From: Trypanosoma brucei gambiense DAL972
Taxonomy: Eukaryota; Euglenozoa; Kinetoplastea; Trypanosomatida; Trypanosomatidae
Assembly (NCBI RefSeq): GCF_000210295.1
Contig: NC_026743.1
Location: 1,178,001-1,242,000 of the forward strand
Reading direction: 5' to 3'
Length of the DNA: 64,000 bases
Positions 54,817-64,000 of this stretch are shown piece after piece. A program made the translations under genes and the position numbers. The notes below the pieces were generated by a model. The model saw only the letters and a list, made by a program, of their open reading frames with translations, had not been told where the DNA came from and ran no database searches. How positions within the stretch are numbered: position 1 is the stretch's first letter; each line of letters begins with the position of its first letter.

Positions 54817-57633
54817 ATAAATGATATTCTGCTGCTGGAACTTACCAAATGGGATTTCTATTGATACAATCTTAGTTTAAGGCAGCCCTTTGAATCAAAT
54901 ATTTCTGCAGCTTGAAGTTCCCGTGTATTTTCTGAGGGCGTGACATTTATAACGTAAAAGTGGTATTATTTTCAGATACATCGCCTCTTTCCCTCTATAT
55001 CTCTCTCTCTCTGGCGGACGTTTATTTTTGTTTTATACACACCTCCAGTGGTAATTTGTTTTTCTTGTATTCTCTGCGTGCTGAAGTTCCACTTTGTTCC
55101 ATTCCATGTTATAGAGTAGTGTGAACTCAAATGTGTGAGGGAAATAAGAGCTATATGATTATCTTCTGTGTGTGTTTGTGTTTTTGTGTGTTTGTGTTTG
55201 TTCGGGAAGTTCACGTGCAGAAGTTTATGTGTTACATTATTTTGATATTACTGTATTATTGAAATACCTCACAGCACACAACTGTTTCCTCCATTGATGT
55301 CTTGTTTCCGCAAGCATATTGATGTATGATACACATTTTCCATCTACTGTTCCTTTCCGTGGTCTTGTAGACAGATCAGCAATATCGTTTTTCAATTCTT
55401 TAACGTTCGGACAGCTAACGTTATTGTTATTGTCATTATTACTATTTTCGTTGATATATATTACGTGGGTTAAATTGTTGTAACCCAGGAGTACTCGTTC
55501 TGTGGATTTCGAGTTATTTTTTCCCCCGTTAACCCACTAGGTTTTCTTATTTTCTTCTCGTTTCTCAGATCGCGTCCATAGGTAAGAAAATGTGGCAAGG
55601 GCGGAAAAGGGAAGGGAGAGGGATGCGTGAAAGAAACGGAGAATTTAAACCGAATGTAAAGATGGGGGAATCAGTTCTGTAGAAATAAACAAGTGATTCA
55701 TCACTTTTTTTTTCAATTTGTCAGTGCTTATTTGTCTTTTTTCTTTCCCTACTTTAGTTTTTTTTCTTTTTATTATTATTTTTTGATAGCCCTATATCCC
55801 ACCCTTTCCTTCCAGACCCCCTTTTCCCAGTTGTGGATGTGTTATATATATATTTTTCCTTTTCTTTTCCATCTTTGTTGGTACGTACTCGTGCACATCG
55901 TCACATGCTGCGAATGGTCTCTAAAAGCAGAATTTAGAGGGAATCGGTGACGGATTGTGGAGAGACATGTGAGGCGTGTGCATTTTTTTTTATGTCCATA
56001 ACCACGCGCGTGTGTGTTTCATATATCTATTTATGTGTTTAAGTACCCAGGGGGGGAAAGAAGGGCGGGAGAATAAATAAATAAATGAAAAACAGATGAA
56101 AAGAGTGTCAAAGTTGATGAGAGAAATGACGAAAGAGACTCGAATGTGATTTGTTACTTTATCTATTTATTTGCTGTTTATTATTTTTCTTTAACTTGTG
56201 TGTGTGTGTGTGTGTTTGCATGTGCGTTTGCATCACTAAAACGTGAGCACAAGGGGATGAGTTGTCAGTGGAAGAACCGTGAAGGAAAGGGGCACTATTT
56301 GACGTATATATATATATATATGTATTCAATCTTACGTTTTATGATAACAATATAAAGTTATTATTACCAATGCTACCATTGTTTTTTCTCCATGTGCCGT
56401 CTTAAACCCTTGTGAAACGTCTTACAGCTCATGAAAGGGTGGCGGAAGGGAAACGAGAATAAATAACTTTTTCCTCTAACCGTAGTATTTGGTTTGCGCC
56501 CCACTACAGCCCCCTTCTTATACTTTTTCTTACCTTTTTAAAATTTTGTTTCAGCAACGTGGTAGCGCAGGGCACGAAGTGTTGCGTTGTGAACGGTCGC
56601 TCATTGTGCTACCAAAACGATGGACAGAAGCGTATGAACACAGACGGACAAAAAATAATATATGTATGCATTTGTGTGTTTGTTTATGCCTTGTAGTCTA
56701 TAAATGTAAAAGCAGTTATGCACCTGATTCTGTTCGAAGTTGCTCTATAGGATCAGTGTGAGATGGAGTACTCGTGAGCAATACGGACACTAGTAATAAT
56801 AATCATAATCACGATAATTATGGTCGCAATTTTTATAAATTCTTCTCACTTGTATATATATAATTGTTTACTCGCATGTGCAGGAGGACATACTCCTCAG
56901 GTATGGAGAGTGGTGAAAGACTCTGCCGTGGGGCGGGGGCTGCCAAATATTTGGTGTGTGTGTATGGGCAGGTGTGCTTTGAGAAAAGGAAATGATGGAT
57001 TACGGGAAGCAGGTTGAATGATTCAATACCCCAATAACACTTACCGATGCTATTCAAACCTCTTCATCCAAAAGGGAGTGCATATATGATTTCCAACTTA
57101 TTTTTTTTTCTCATTTTTATTCCTATTACCATTACTATGATTATTATTTCAAATCACTATGGGCACTTTCTTTCGGCTCAGTGTCAATTTGCATTTTATT
57201 TTTGTTTCTCAGTTTGTTAAGCAATGCAATACACTCGTTCCTGCGTCGTAGTGATAGTTTACTGCAGTATTCCCTCGTAGCTAAAAGATATGCACCTCCA
57301 ACTTCGTTGAGGGGAGCGCATGAGGCTAATTTATGTCTGCTCGTGGGAAGTACCCAGCGTAATAGCCCTCTCCATTGTTTGCTGCTCAGCCGTGACTGAT
57401 GATTTTTTTCTTTCTCTTACTCTTACTTTTCTTCTTTGTGTTGGTTTCTTGCCATTATAGGTTACAGACGCTATTTTTTTTTTTTTTTGATAAGGCCCTG
57501 CAAAGGGGATCGGAAGCGGAAGGGGTATACGGTGCGATTTGTTTGAGCGGGCCGTTCCTCTGCTTTATATTTCCTTCAGTTACCGTTCTTTTAGTTGAGG
57601 AGGGCACCTTAGCACGAAGGGGAAATATAGGGG
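54817..57633. other. 2.8 kb intergenic region with dispersed repeat copy 2
   Basis: Starts with the repeat copy (54905-55251), then T-rich and GT-rich stretches, TA run 56307-56322 and a T-run 57474-57489, followed by AG 57493-57494, the likely acceptor for the 57634 gene. No coding frame with ATG and balanced composition was found. Confidence 0.55.
54905..55251 (+). repeat. Dispersed non-coding repeat, copy 2 (347 bp)
   Basis: Direct copy of 14367-14711, 40.5 kb away, with about four substitutions and one extra AT. Identity stops abruptly at both ends: downstream, TATTACTGTATT here versus TATTACCTCCTT in copy 1. It lies just downstream of the 315-aa gene. Confidence 0.93.
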
Positions 57634-58929
57634 ATGCAACACGTTAACCATAGATTCAGTTACTTCATAGATAACTACATTCTACTACTTGCAGAGCGGT
57701 TTGGTATTCCACTCAGCACTGAGACCCCTTCAGAACGCAGCGGCGGTGACGACGTTGACGATATCGATGGGAGCGGTCTCGCGAAATGGGAGCAAGTTGC
57801 CGAATGTGTGCGGGAGGCGTTGAGTCGCCCGAAAACGGCAGAAGAGCGCCAAGCGCTTCTTCACATCGACGTGAGTATGCTTGATGCAAAGGTTTGCCGC
57901 GGGAGGTTGCAATATCTCATATGGCAAGCTGAAAGGTCGGTAGAGGGTGGGGTTGGGGAGAGTATAAAAGGAAAGGAATCACCATCCTTTCCGGTATTTA
58001 ATATCACACGTGACTCACTACGGGACAAAATTCAGGGCATATATGCCTCGGTTCGGGATCGTTTACCGAGCACAATCGCCCCTCGACGCAACCACAACGG
58101 GAATTCCACCGGGCCCGCCGTTCAAAGTGGTTCACAGGGAGATAAGGACGTTATGGATTGCGATAGTGACGGTGACGGAAGCGAAGGCAGTCTTCATGTC
58201 GTTGATGTCGTTTTGCCAACGGAGGCGGAGGCTCGGCGTAACCGAGTGGTGGCGGAAGCTCGTGATGATCTTCTGTCGAAGATACAAAAAATGCAACTGG
58301 ATTTCTTTGAGAAGCATAGACGATGGGTGGACGTTCCCTTCGATTTCGACACTGTTCCTAACGATGGTAGTGGGCCTGAGGAAACATCCCCTCAATCGGA
58401 CAGCACTGGACTTTCGAAATCCGCCGCGCGAGAGGCACTGGAAAATGGAACTCCAACTCGGTTACCACCCAGTAGTGAGATGCCAGAGCCCACAATGCGC
58501 AACGAACTTGCAGGGGAATCTGATGGCCCTAAACTTGATCCGATAATGAGTCTTTTCAACGCCCTGCGGGAGGACCGTCGCGTCGGGCGCCCACCACGCC
58601 CTTCTCAAATGAGGGAAGAGGATTACGAAAAGCAATACGTGCATGCCTCAACAATGCCCTCCGCCCCCGCTGGGTTTCCTAATGCATTGGATGGACAAAC
58701 TATCCGCCGTTTCAATGGGAGGCCGAGCACTGAGTCCGTGCGAACGCCGGAACCCGAAAAGCCGGCGAATGAGCCTCTGCCCATCAAGAACACCATCAGT
58801 AATGGCGGCGCCGTGACACATGAGGGGCGCGCACCACAGCTACGGACAAATAGGTGGAATGTTGTGGAGTACGACGGTGAGGATAGCTCTGAAAGTGAGA
58901 GTAGCACCGATGTAGAATGCGTGACGTAG
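57634..58929 (+). CDS. Hypothetical protein (431 aa), conserved type
   Basis: ATG 57634 (MQHVNHRFSYFIDNYILLLA). The first 115 residues are helical and ordered in appearance (VAECVREALSRPKTAEERQA; VCRGRLQYLIWQAER). The middle has an acidic patch (DCDSDGDGSEG) then a helix (LLSKIQKMQLDFFEKHRRWV). The rest is Pro/Glu/Ser-rich, ending in an acidic serine string (EDSSESESSTDVECVT), a likely casein-kinase-2 target. No catalytic or metal-binding motif. The mix suggests a nuclear or scaffold protein, but I cannot assign function. Confidence 0.8.
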   Translation: MQHVNHRFSYFIDNYILLLAERFGIPLSTETPSERSGGDDVDDIDGSGLAKWEQVAECVREALSRPKTAEERQALLHIDVSMLDAKVCRGRLQYLIWQAERSVEGGVGESIKGKESPSFPVFNITRDSLRDKIQGIYASVRDRLPSTIAPRRNHNGNSTGPAVQSGSQGDKDVMDCDSDGDGSEGSLHVVDVVLPTEAEARRNRVVAEARDDLLSKIQKMQLDFFEKHRRWVDVPFDFDTVPNDGSGPEETSPQSDSTGLSKSAAREALENGTPTRLPPSSEMPEPTMRNELAGESDGPKLDPIMSLFNALREDRRVGRPPRPSQMREEDYEKQYVHASTMPSAPAGFPNALDGQTIRRFNGRPSTESVRTPEPEKPANEPLPIKNTISNGGAVTHEGRAPQLRTNRWNVVEYDGEDSSESESSTDVECVT

Positions 58930-60780
58930 GTGAAGGGAAGGTTGTAGGCCTCTTCCCCTAATAGGTCATTACTTTCCCCTCTTATGACTCACCAGGTAAC
59001 CACTTTTCTTTTTCTAGGGATGAGGGTCAGTTCACTTCCTCCCTGACTTACTGCGTCTTGCGTGTTAATATACCTGAGCCGTTCGGGATGTCGTCCGTTG
59101 GCGCTTTTCCGCCACGAGGGCCTCATGCATTCACACACGAACTACGCAGAAATATAGATGGTAGGTGAGTGAGGTAAGGCGGGTCATGCGGCGTGTGGGT
59201 TACGAGGCGCATGGGGAGGGGGGAAGAAAAAAGGAATGCGTATAAAATAAGAGTGGAGTGATGTAGTTAATAAAGTTGTGGAGGCAGGGAGGGTACATCA
59301 GCACCCGAACAATAGATCTTTCGTGCATGCATGTGGAGGAGTTCTTTGTATACATCTGCGCTGTCATTACTACTGAGAGGGATGCTTGTTTCATCAAGTG
59401 AATTTGAAGTGGACCGGCGAATGGACAAACCAGTGGGTTAGGGTTAGGGTTAGTGACTTAAACTTAAAACAATTTCACGGTGTGTGCGCACCCTGAGGCT
59501 AACATGCGTCGCGTTGTTCTTCAACAGTTGCACCACTCAGTGTTCCGAAAAGAACGTTTCAGAATCACCCCTATTTTAAATCCATTTCTTTTTCTCAACT
59601 TGTGCGAAAAGGGTATTATTTTTGTCTCATTTACTTTTCCCTAGTGTCCTGTATCGGTGGAGGGGGACTGCTTCTCCAGAACACGTAAAAAATGGGGACT
59701 TAGGAATCACGAAGGATTAGCTCTTGATGGTTAGAGCTACACACTGTAGTATAATATGCAATCGGCCCCTAATAACTATAAGTTATATATGTGAAGCGCA
59801 AGTTCTCGTAAAGCAGTTCGTTTTAAAAATGCCAGTGGTTGAGTGTGTCTTTGTGTGTTTGTGGGGATAGTCAGATCCACACCAAAGAGAGAAAGTTGTG
59901 AAGAGAGGCAGCAGCATCACTTGTTGGATGGTTATCCCTGTCACCAAACATATCCAACATTCCTCAGAGGTCGAGGTGCGGCGTGCTCACGATTATTGTG
60001 GCCTGCAAGCTGTTTATGTGCGTGAAAGCCCCCACTTTTTTTTTGTACTGCCGCAGGCGGTTTGGCCACTTTGGTCGATGTGACACGTGTATGTGTGTGT
60101 GCGTGGTGAGCACCTCGTTATGGGAAACACCGATGACTTGTATCTGCGTGTGATGCTGCTTGGGGGTTGTTGGGACACTTTTTTTTTCGGAGGTGGCAAC
60201 CACAGTGGTGCCACGGAGTTGCATTATTCAACTGGCAGCAGTAGCGGGGACGTCGGAGCCGTGTCCCTACACCTTTTCGTTGACCCTTTGCAACCGTTGG
60301 TGAAGGCGATGAGATCCGTAAAGCCCCCTGTTTAGGGGTTTCTTGTTTTTATATGCATTGCGCGTACGATAGTTTTAGTTTTACGACCATTCTCTGACCC
60401 GCAGATGCGTAAATGGGGCCAGCATACTGAGAGAACGCCGAAGGATCACTGTTTTAACGCGGTGTGACTTTCCCTCAAGCTTCCTTATTCTGCATTGTGT
60501 TATCCTCGTCAATAATTCGGAAATGCTCTCAATTATCTTGCTTTTTGCTTTGTTGGCACCGCCGTCGCCACCTGTTGGGGACGCACCGGTGACTACTTTT
60601 CATTCGTGCAGGGGAGGGGACTGGAAGGCGTAGGGACATCGTGGCAGTTGCTTAACTGTAGTTCAGAAGGGTCGCACTCAGGAAGGCGCCAGAAGTGTGA
60701 AAGGTGTTGGAACTGCGGGATCGTTTACGAGAGGTAGAGATCCCTGAGGTGTTCCTTTTCCCACATTTCAGTTAGGAGAT
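58930..60780. other. 1.85 kb intergenic region with interstitial telomere repeat
   Basis: Mixed, relatively GC-rich sequence without long T-runs, unlike other gaps. Contains TTAGGG units at 59435-59453 and a tRNA D-arm-like string near 59720. Frames are short; the best ATG frame (60120-60335, 71 codons) has no recognisable features. A pyrimidine tract and AG at 60770-60771 lie 9 bases before the TFB2 ATG. Confidence 0.55.
59435..59453 (+). repeat. Interstitial telomere-type repeat (GGGTTA x3)
   Basis: GGGTTAGGGTTAGGGTTAG, three perfect units of the TTAGGG telomere repeat, far from a chromosome end as judged by flanking housekeeping genes. Confidence 0.85.
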
Positions 60781-62283
60781 ATGAACCCGTCCTATTTGAA
60801 TCAGATATTGAGTTACCCTCAACGCGAATCGCTAATTTCGGAGTGCCCCGCGCTTGCACTCCTCTGCTATCAGGAATTAGTGGCTGCCTTCCGCAAAGGG
60901 AAACGCATTGCTGATCCGCTGTCTTTGAGGGATGATGTCACAGTCCTACTTTCCATTGGATCGTTGCATGAACTGACGGACCGGATTTTCTCAGCCGCAC
61001 CGCATGAATCCGATTTGCCTCCTCTCTGGTGTACACTTCGGAAGGCTCTTGAGTGTGCCTGGGACCCCAGAGGTGATGGTGAGCGACAATGTGAACTAAC
61101 GATGGTGGGTGGGAAACTCCGATTTTACAAGAAAAAATGTGATAGGATGCCGCTTGCACAGTCATCGATGCGGAACGCACTTAATATGAGTAGAACACGC
61201 ATTCGAGAAGTTATTGCCTGTGCCCTATCGGGTTCACTGGAGCCTCTTGGAGGGAGACGTAACGAGCCTATCGCTGCATTACTTCAGTTTTCCCGCCTGA
61301 TCCCACCACCGTCGGAAGAGCGGGTCGTCACCTCTGAAGGATTGGCGTTTTGCATGCAGCCCCTTCAACAACAGTGGTGGACATTAGTATCTGTTGTGTT
61401 AGATCGCGCGCTGGCCATAATGTCGGGTAAAGGAGTCTCACGCGCCACTCTTTGGCAGCTTCTAGCTGTTCTGTTTGCACTTAACACAAGTGATTATGTT
61501 TACTTGTTTCCTTCAAAGGATGATGACCTTGAGGCCTTTCAACTGCTGGCGCGCCTCTCGGAGGTCGGGTTGGTTTACCCCCTTATTTGTAACGGAGAGA
61601 AATGCTTTGTGCTTTCTCCCCACTTCCACCACGCCATATGTTGGAGTTCTACACCATCGCTTTGCACAGCGGCATTGCTGGACGACACGAGGGGTCCATC
61701 ATCTCGTCTACGGCGGGAGGATGAAGATACTATCATCACTGAAACAAATTTTCGACTATACGCATACACGAAAAATCCTGACATGCTGCGCATTCTTGAT
61801 CAATTTGCGGTAAAGGAAGTGGATGTGGTGGGAATGGTTGTATGCTACAGGGTGACACGAGCATCATTTGCAAGTGCACTAGCGAAAGGCATAGGCGCAA
61901 ACCATATATTGCAATTTCTTACGGTGAAGGCACATCCTTCTATGATCAAGCAGAGCAATAGTGAGGCTGGTGACCCGTCGTGCCCGGTTCTCCCCGCTGC
62001 TTCTGCGGGATTCGGTAACACATCTGAATATCGTCAGGGAAATATTATACCACAATCCTTTTGTGATCAACTGTTCACGTGGGAGAGGGAATGCCGAAGA
62101 CTAATTTTTCGTCACGATGTGGTGCTGTTGAAAAATATCGGGAAAGAGCAGATGGAAATAATCTTAAACTGTCTTTCAAATAGTGGGGAACAGCACGCCG
62201 TGGTGCATCGCGAGAGCGGTACTTTGGTCATTGAACAGGAGGTTTACACGCGTGTACTGTCCAATTTCATTACTCCGGATTAA
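60781..62283 (+). CDS. TFB2: TFIIH subunit TFB2 (p52/GTF2H4)
   Basis: 500 aa from ATG 60781; AG at 60770-60771 gives a 5' UTR of about 9 nt. The N-terminal half is helical winged-helix-like sequence (LTDRIFSAAPHES; LWQLLAVLFALNTSDYV). Residues about 290-380 carry the family signature: ITETNFRLYAYTKNPDML, then VVCYRVTRASFASALAKGI and ANHILQFLTVKAHPSM, closely following human GTF2H4 (ETNYRLYAYT ... HFLRTRAHP). The C-terminal segment (FTWERECRRLIFRHDVVLLK) matches the p8-binding and XPB-anchoring domain. Role: TFB2 anchors XPB in the TFIIH core, acting in nucleotide excision repair and, in trypanosomes, in spliced-leader RNA gene transcription. From memory T. brucei TFB2 maps here on chromosome 10. 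Confidence 0.93.
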   Translation: MNPSYLNQILSYPQRESLISECPALALLCYQELVAAFRKGKRIADPLSLRDDVTVLLSIGSLHELTDRIFSAAPHESDLPPLWCTLRKALECAWDPRGDGERQCELTMVGGKLRFYKKKCDRMPLAQSSMRNALNMSRTRIREVIACALSGSLEPLGGRRNEPIAALLQFSRLIPPPSEERVVTSEGLAFCMQPLQQQWWTLVSVVLDRALAIMSGKGVSRATLWQLLAVLFALNTSDYVYLFPSKDDDLEAFQLLARLSEVGLVYPLICNGEKCFVLSPHFHHAICWSSTPSLCTAALLDDTRGPSSRLRREDEDTIITETNFRLYAYTKNPDMLRILDQFAVKEVDVVGMVVCYRVTRASFASALAKGIGANHILQFLTVKAHPSMIKQSNSEAGDPSCPVLPAASAGFGNTSEYRQGNIIPQSFCDQLFTWERECRRLIFRHDVVLLKNIGKEQMEIILNCLSNSGEQHAVVHRESGTLVIEQEVYTRVLSNFITPD

Positions 62284-62765
62284 TGACATCAGAGGTAACG
62301 ACATGAGTGCTGCTCTTGGAGTTCGTTTCTACCTGTTTATTCTTGGTGTGTGAGTGAGCGCACGCGCATTGGTTCCGTTACTACAGTGGTCGGGTCGCGG
62401 TTGGGGGCGTGGTGGCCGCTTGGGTGCCGATTCCGTTTCCTTTTTTCCCCCTCCTCCGCGGTGCCAGTAACGCGAGGGATCGGCTTGGTCTCCATCTGCG
62501 GTGTGTATTATTCGGTAAAAAAAAATAATAATTCGACCTTAGCCTTTTTCCAGTGGAAGGGGTAAAGAAGATGTGCCTGTCGTGTGTGTTTGCTCGTTTT
62601 TGAACGCTGTTGCTTATGCTTGAATTGATGTATACCTCATTTCCCCCCGTATTGTAATTGTTCATTATTAACAACAACAATAAGGCTCAGTGAAGGTGTA
62701 ACGGCTGGTTCTGGGCTGGCCTGCAGCGTCGATCCCTTCCATTTGACCATTTTAGCGACTCGGCG
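62284..62765. other. Intergenic region, no gene seen
   Basis: GC-rich first half, with a pyrimidine tract at 62440-62458. Several AGs follow before the ATG at 62766, so the acceptor is unclear. Confidence 0.45.
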
Positions 62766-64000
62766 ATGCGTAGGGGACCACAATGGTTTATCCAGAGCCG
62801 GTCACGTGAACGGTTTCACCAGTTATGGCCATGGGCACTTGGGGGCGTATGTGCCACTTTGTACTTCTTCAATCGCGAGCCTTTTGAAGAAATGGCTGGT
62901 ACTGTGGTAACTAAGATACGGAAACCCCTACTCAAGACGATGGAATGGATTGAACTGCACGATGTGGACCCGGAGACGATGGCGCTGGAACTTCCTCCTG
63001 ACGTGCTTTTTGGCCCCTTGGAGTTCTCAAAGCAGATGCGATTCCTAATGGCTGCGCTACGGGCTGATAATGAACTTGCCGATGGGTATCTTGCTCGTGT
63101 GCTGGTGGATCATATGGATCTTTCTCTTGATCCACCATTGCTCACGGAAAAGGAAATTCTCGAGACAGGTGGGAGGCAGTTGCTTGACTTTGCCATTGAG
63201 GATTTTTTGGGTGCAGGTTCTAGGAAGACTCGGAAGCATATATTCTTTAGGCCAGACCAATTTCTTCGTCTTATCAACTTTTTAGCCGTTTATCCGTCAT
63301 TGACAAACTACTTTGTGAAGGAACGCAACGGTGTGGACATGATTTTTCGCGCGCTACGGCACAGCAGCGACGAATTCGCACGTGTTCTGGCGCTTCGCAG
63401 CCTATGTCTATTCTGCTTTACGCAGTGTGAAGACGGCGACGTGGAGCGGCGAATAATGCAGGCGAATGGTGTTGAGCAAATTGTGAAAGCTTATAAGCAA
63501 AGTACGGGTGACCCAACTGACACAAGGTACATCACCTTACTCATCTCTTCCCTGTTGCGCCACTATCCTCTAGAGGGCGGAAAAGAATTTATTGAGGCCG
63601 ATGGCATTCAGGCAGCTGTTGACAACTTGAATATTGCTCGGTACAAGGGCATACCTCAACATGTGCGAGTTCTTCATGATGCGAAACGACTCCCACCAGC
63701 AGCCATTGGCGGTAGGTCCATCAATTCGCGCATTGAGGATGCTGACTTTATTCCTATAGCGATGGGTCTTCTTGATGCCTTTCCTGAATTCTACGAAGCT
63801 TCTAGTGAGATATTACTACTACTACGAAGTATTGTACCGTCGTGTGCGAGTCCGTTTAACCTTTTGGAGTATCATGCTATGCCTATTTTATCGAAATATT
63901 ATGTGCGATGGCAGAATGACACCGTTTTTCGCACGGATGGTACGCTCCAGTTGTTGGTGGAACTGTTTAAACTAATGTTAGAGGACCCGACGTGCCAGCG
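62766..64000 (+). CDS. Armadillo-like protein with N-terminal membrane anchor (3' end outside window)
   Basis: The frame is open from ATG 62766 (MRRGPQWFIQSRSRERFHQL) to the window end, 411 residues so far. A basic N-terminus is followed by a hydrophobic stretch (WPWALGGVCATLYFF, about 21-35), suggesting a signal anchor or mitochondrial outer-membrane type anchor. The rest is alpha-helical with armadillo/HEAT-like units: FLRLINFLAVYPSLTNYFVK, GVDMIFRALRHSSDEFARVL, ALRSLCLFCFTQ, ANGVEQIVKAYKQS, YITLLISSLLRHYP and GIQAAVDNLNIARY. The pattern of NGVE/DGIQ-type turns recalls armadillo repeats. No named family recognised. Confidence 0.85.
   Translation, partial: MRRGPQWFIQSRSRERFHQLWPWALGGVCATLYFFNREPFEEMAGTVVTKIRKPLLKTMEWIELHDVDPETMALELPPDVLFGPLEFSKQMRFLMAALRADNELADGYLARVLVDHMDLSLDPPLLTEKEILETGGRQLLDFAIEDFLGAGSRKTRKHIFFRPDQFLRLINFLAVYPSLTNYFVKERNGVDMIFRALRHSSDEFARVLALRSLCLFCFTQCEDGDVERRIMQANGVEQIVKAYKQSTGDPTDTRYITLLISSLLRHYPLEGGKEFIEADGIQAAVDNLNIARYKGIPQHVRVLHDAKRLPPAAIGGRSINSRIEDADFIPIAMGLLDAFPEFYEASSEILLLLRSIVPSCASPFNLLEYHAMPILSKYYVRWQNDTVFRTDGTLQLLVELFKLMLEDPTCQ

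Noticed and set aside
59718..59770. tRNA-like string (TAGCTCTTGATGGTTAGAGC) resembling a D arm
   Set aside because: The D arm pairs, but no anticodon stem, T arm (GTTCRA) or matching acceptor stem follows. At most a chance match or a decayed fragment.

Overview
The window is nuclear DNA of a kinetoplastid, almost certainly Trypanosoma brucei or a very close relative. Protein-coding genes lack introns, all but one lie on the + strand, and they are separated by T-rich tracts followed by AG (trans-splice acceptors). The content is diagnostic: kinetoplastid-specific editosome subunits (KREPA4, KREPA6), CRK3, EIF4E5, a TTA2-like GPI-transamidase subunit, a trypanosome CCCH protein and TFIIH subunit TFB2. 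From memory this order fits T. brucei chromosome 10, roughly Tb927.10.4950 to Tb927.10.5220. That locus assignment was not checked by a search.

Layout. 1-358 holds the 5' part of a minus-strand Sm (SmD3-like) gene. 359-6019 has no credible gene and separates minus-strand from plus-strand transcription: a divergent strand-switch region, the usual site of Pol II initiation in trypanosomes. From 6020 onward everything is one plus-strand polycistron. 6020-24551 is gene-dense: a one-TM protein, ubiquilin, CRK3, a coiled-coil protein, mitochondrial EF-G, EIF4E5, a ubiquitin-like/eS31 fusion, a J-protein, ATP synthase epsilon, a DUF3592 protein, RNase H2A, a TTA2-like protein and a secretory Cys-rich protein. 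24552-27227 is low-complexity. 27228-32293 holds KREPA4, KREPA6, CFAP410 and an ERK7/8-type MAP kinase. 32294-45016 is about 12.7 kb of T-rich and A-rich microsatellite sequence with one certain gene (ZC3H31-type). 45017-64000 holds a 1093-residue UBL/CHAT-like protein, a TPR-J protein, two uncharacterised proteins, TFB2 and an unfinished armadillo-like membrane protein.

As usual for trypanosomes the neighbours are not a functional operon. The genes serve the cell cycle (CRK3, MAP kinase), mitochondrial translation, energy and RNA editing, cytosolic translation, GPI anchoring, the flagellum, transcription/repair and proteostasis. Expression is expected to be set after transcription through UTRs, so the very long repeat-rich intergenic regions matter.

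Most interesting observations: (i) the 45.0-48.3 kb protein appears to join an N-terminal ubiquitin-like fold and a helical XPC-binding/STI1-like region to a C-terminal CHAT-type caspase-like domain that keeps a Cys but seems to have lost the usual His; (ii) a ~346 bp non-coding sequence is present twice, 40 kb apart, at about 98-99% identity; (iii) eS31 is fused to a strongly degenerate ubiquitin; (iv) the secretory Cys-rich protein shows an internal duplication; (v) there are interstitial telomere-type repeats and a sense-strand G-quadruplex array.
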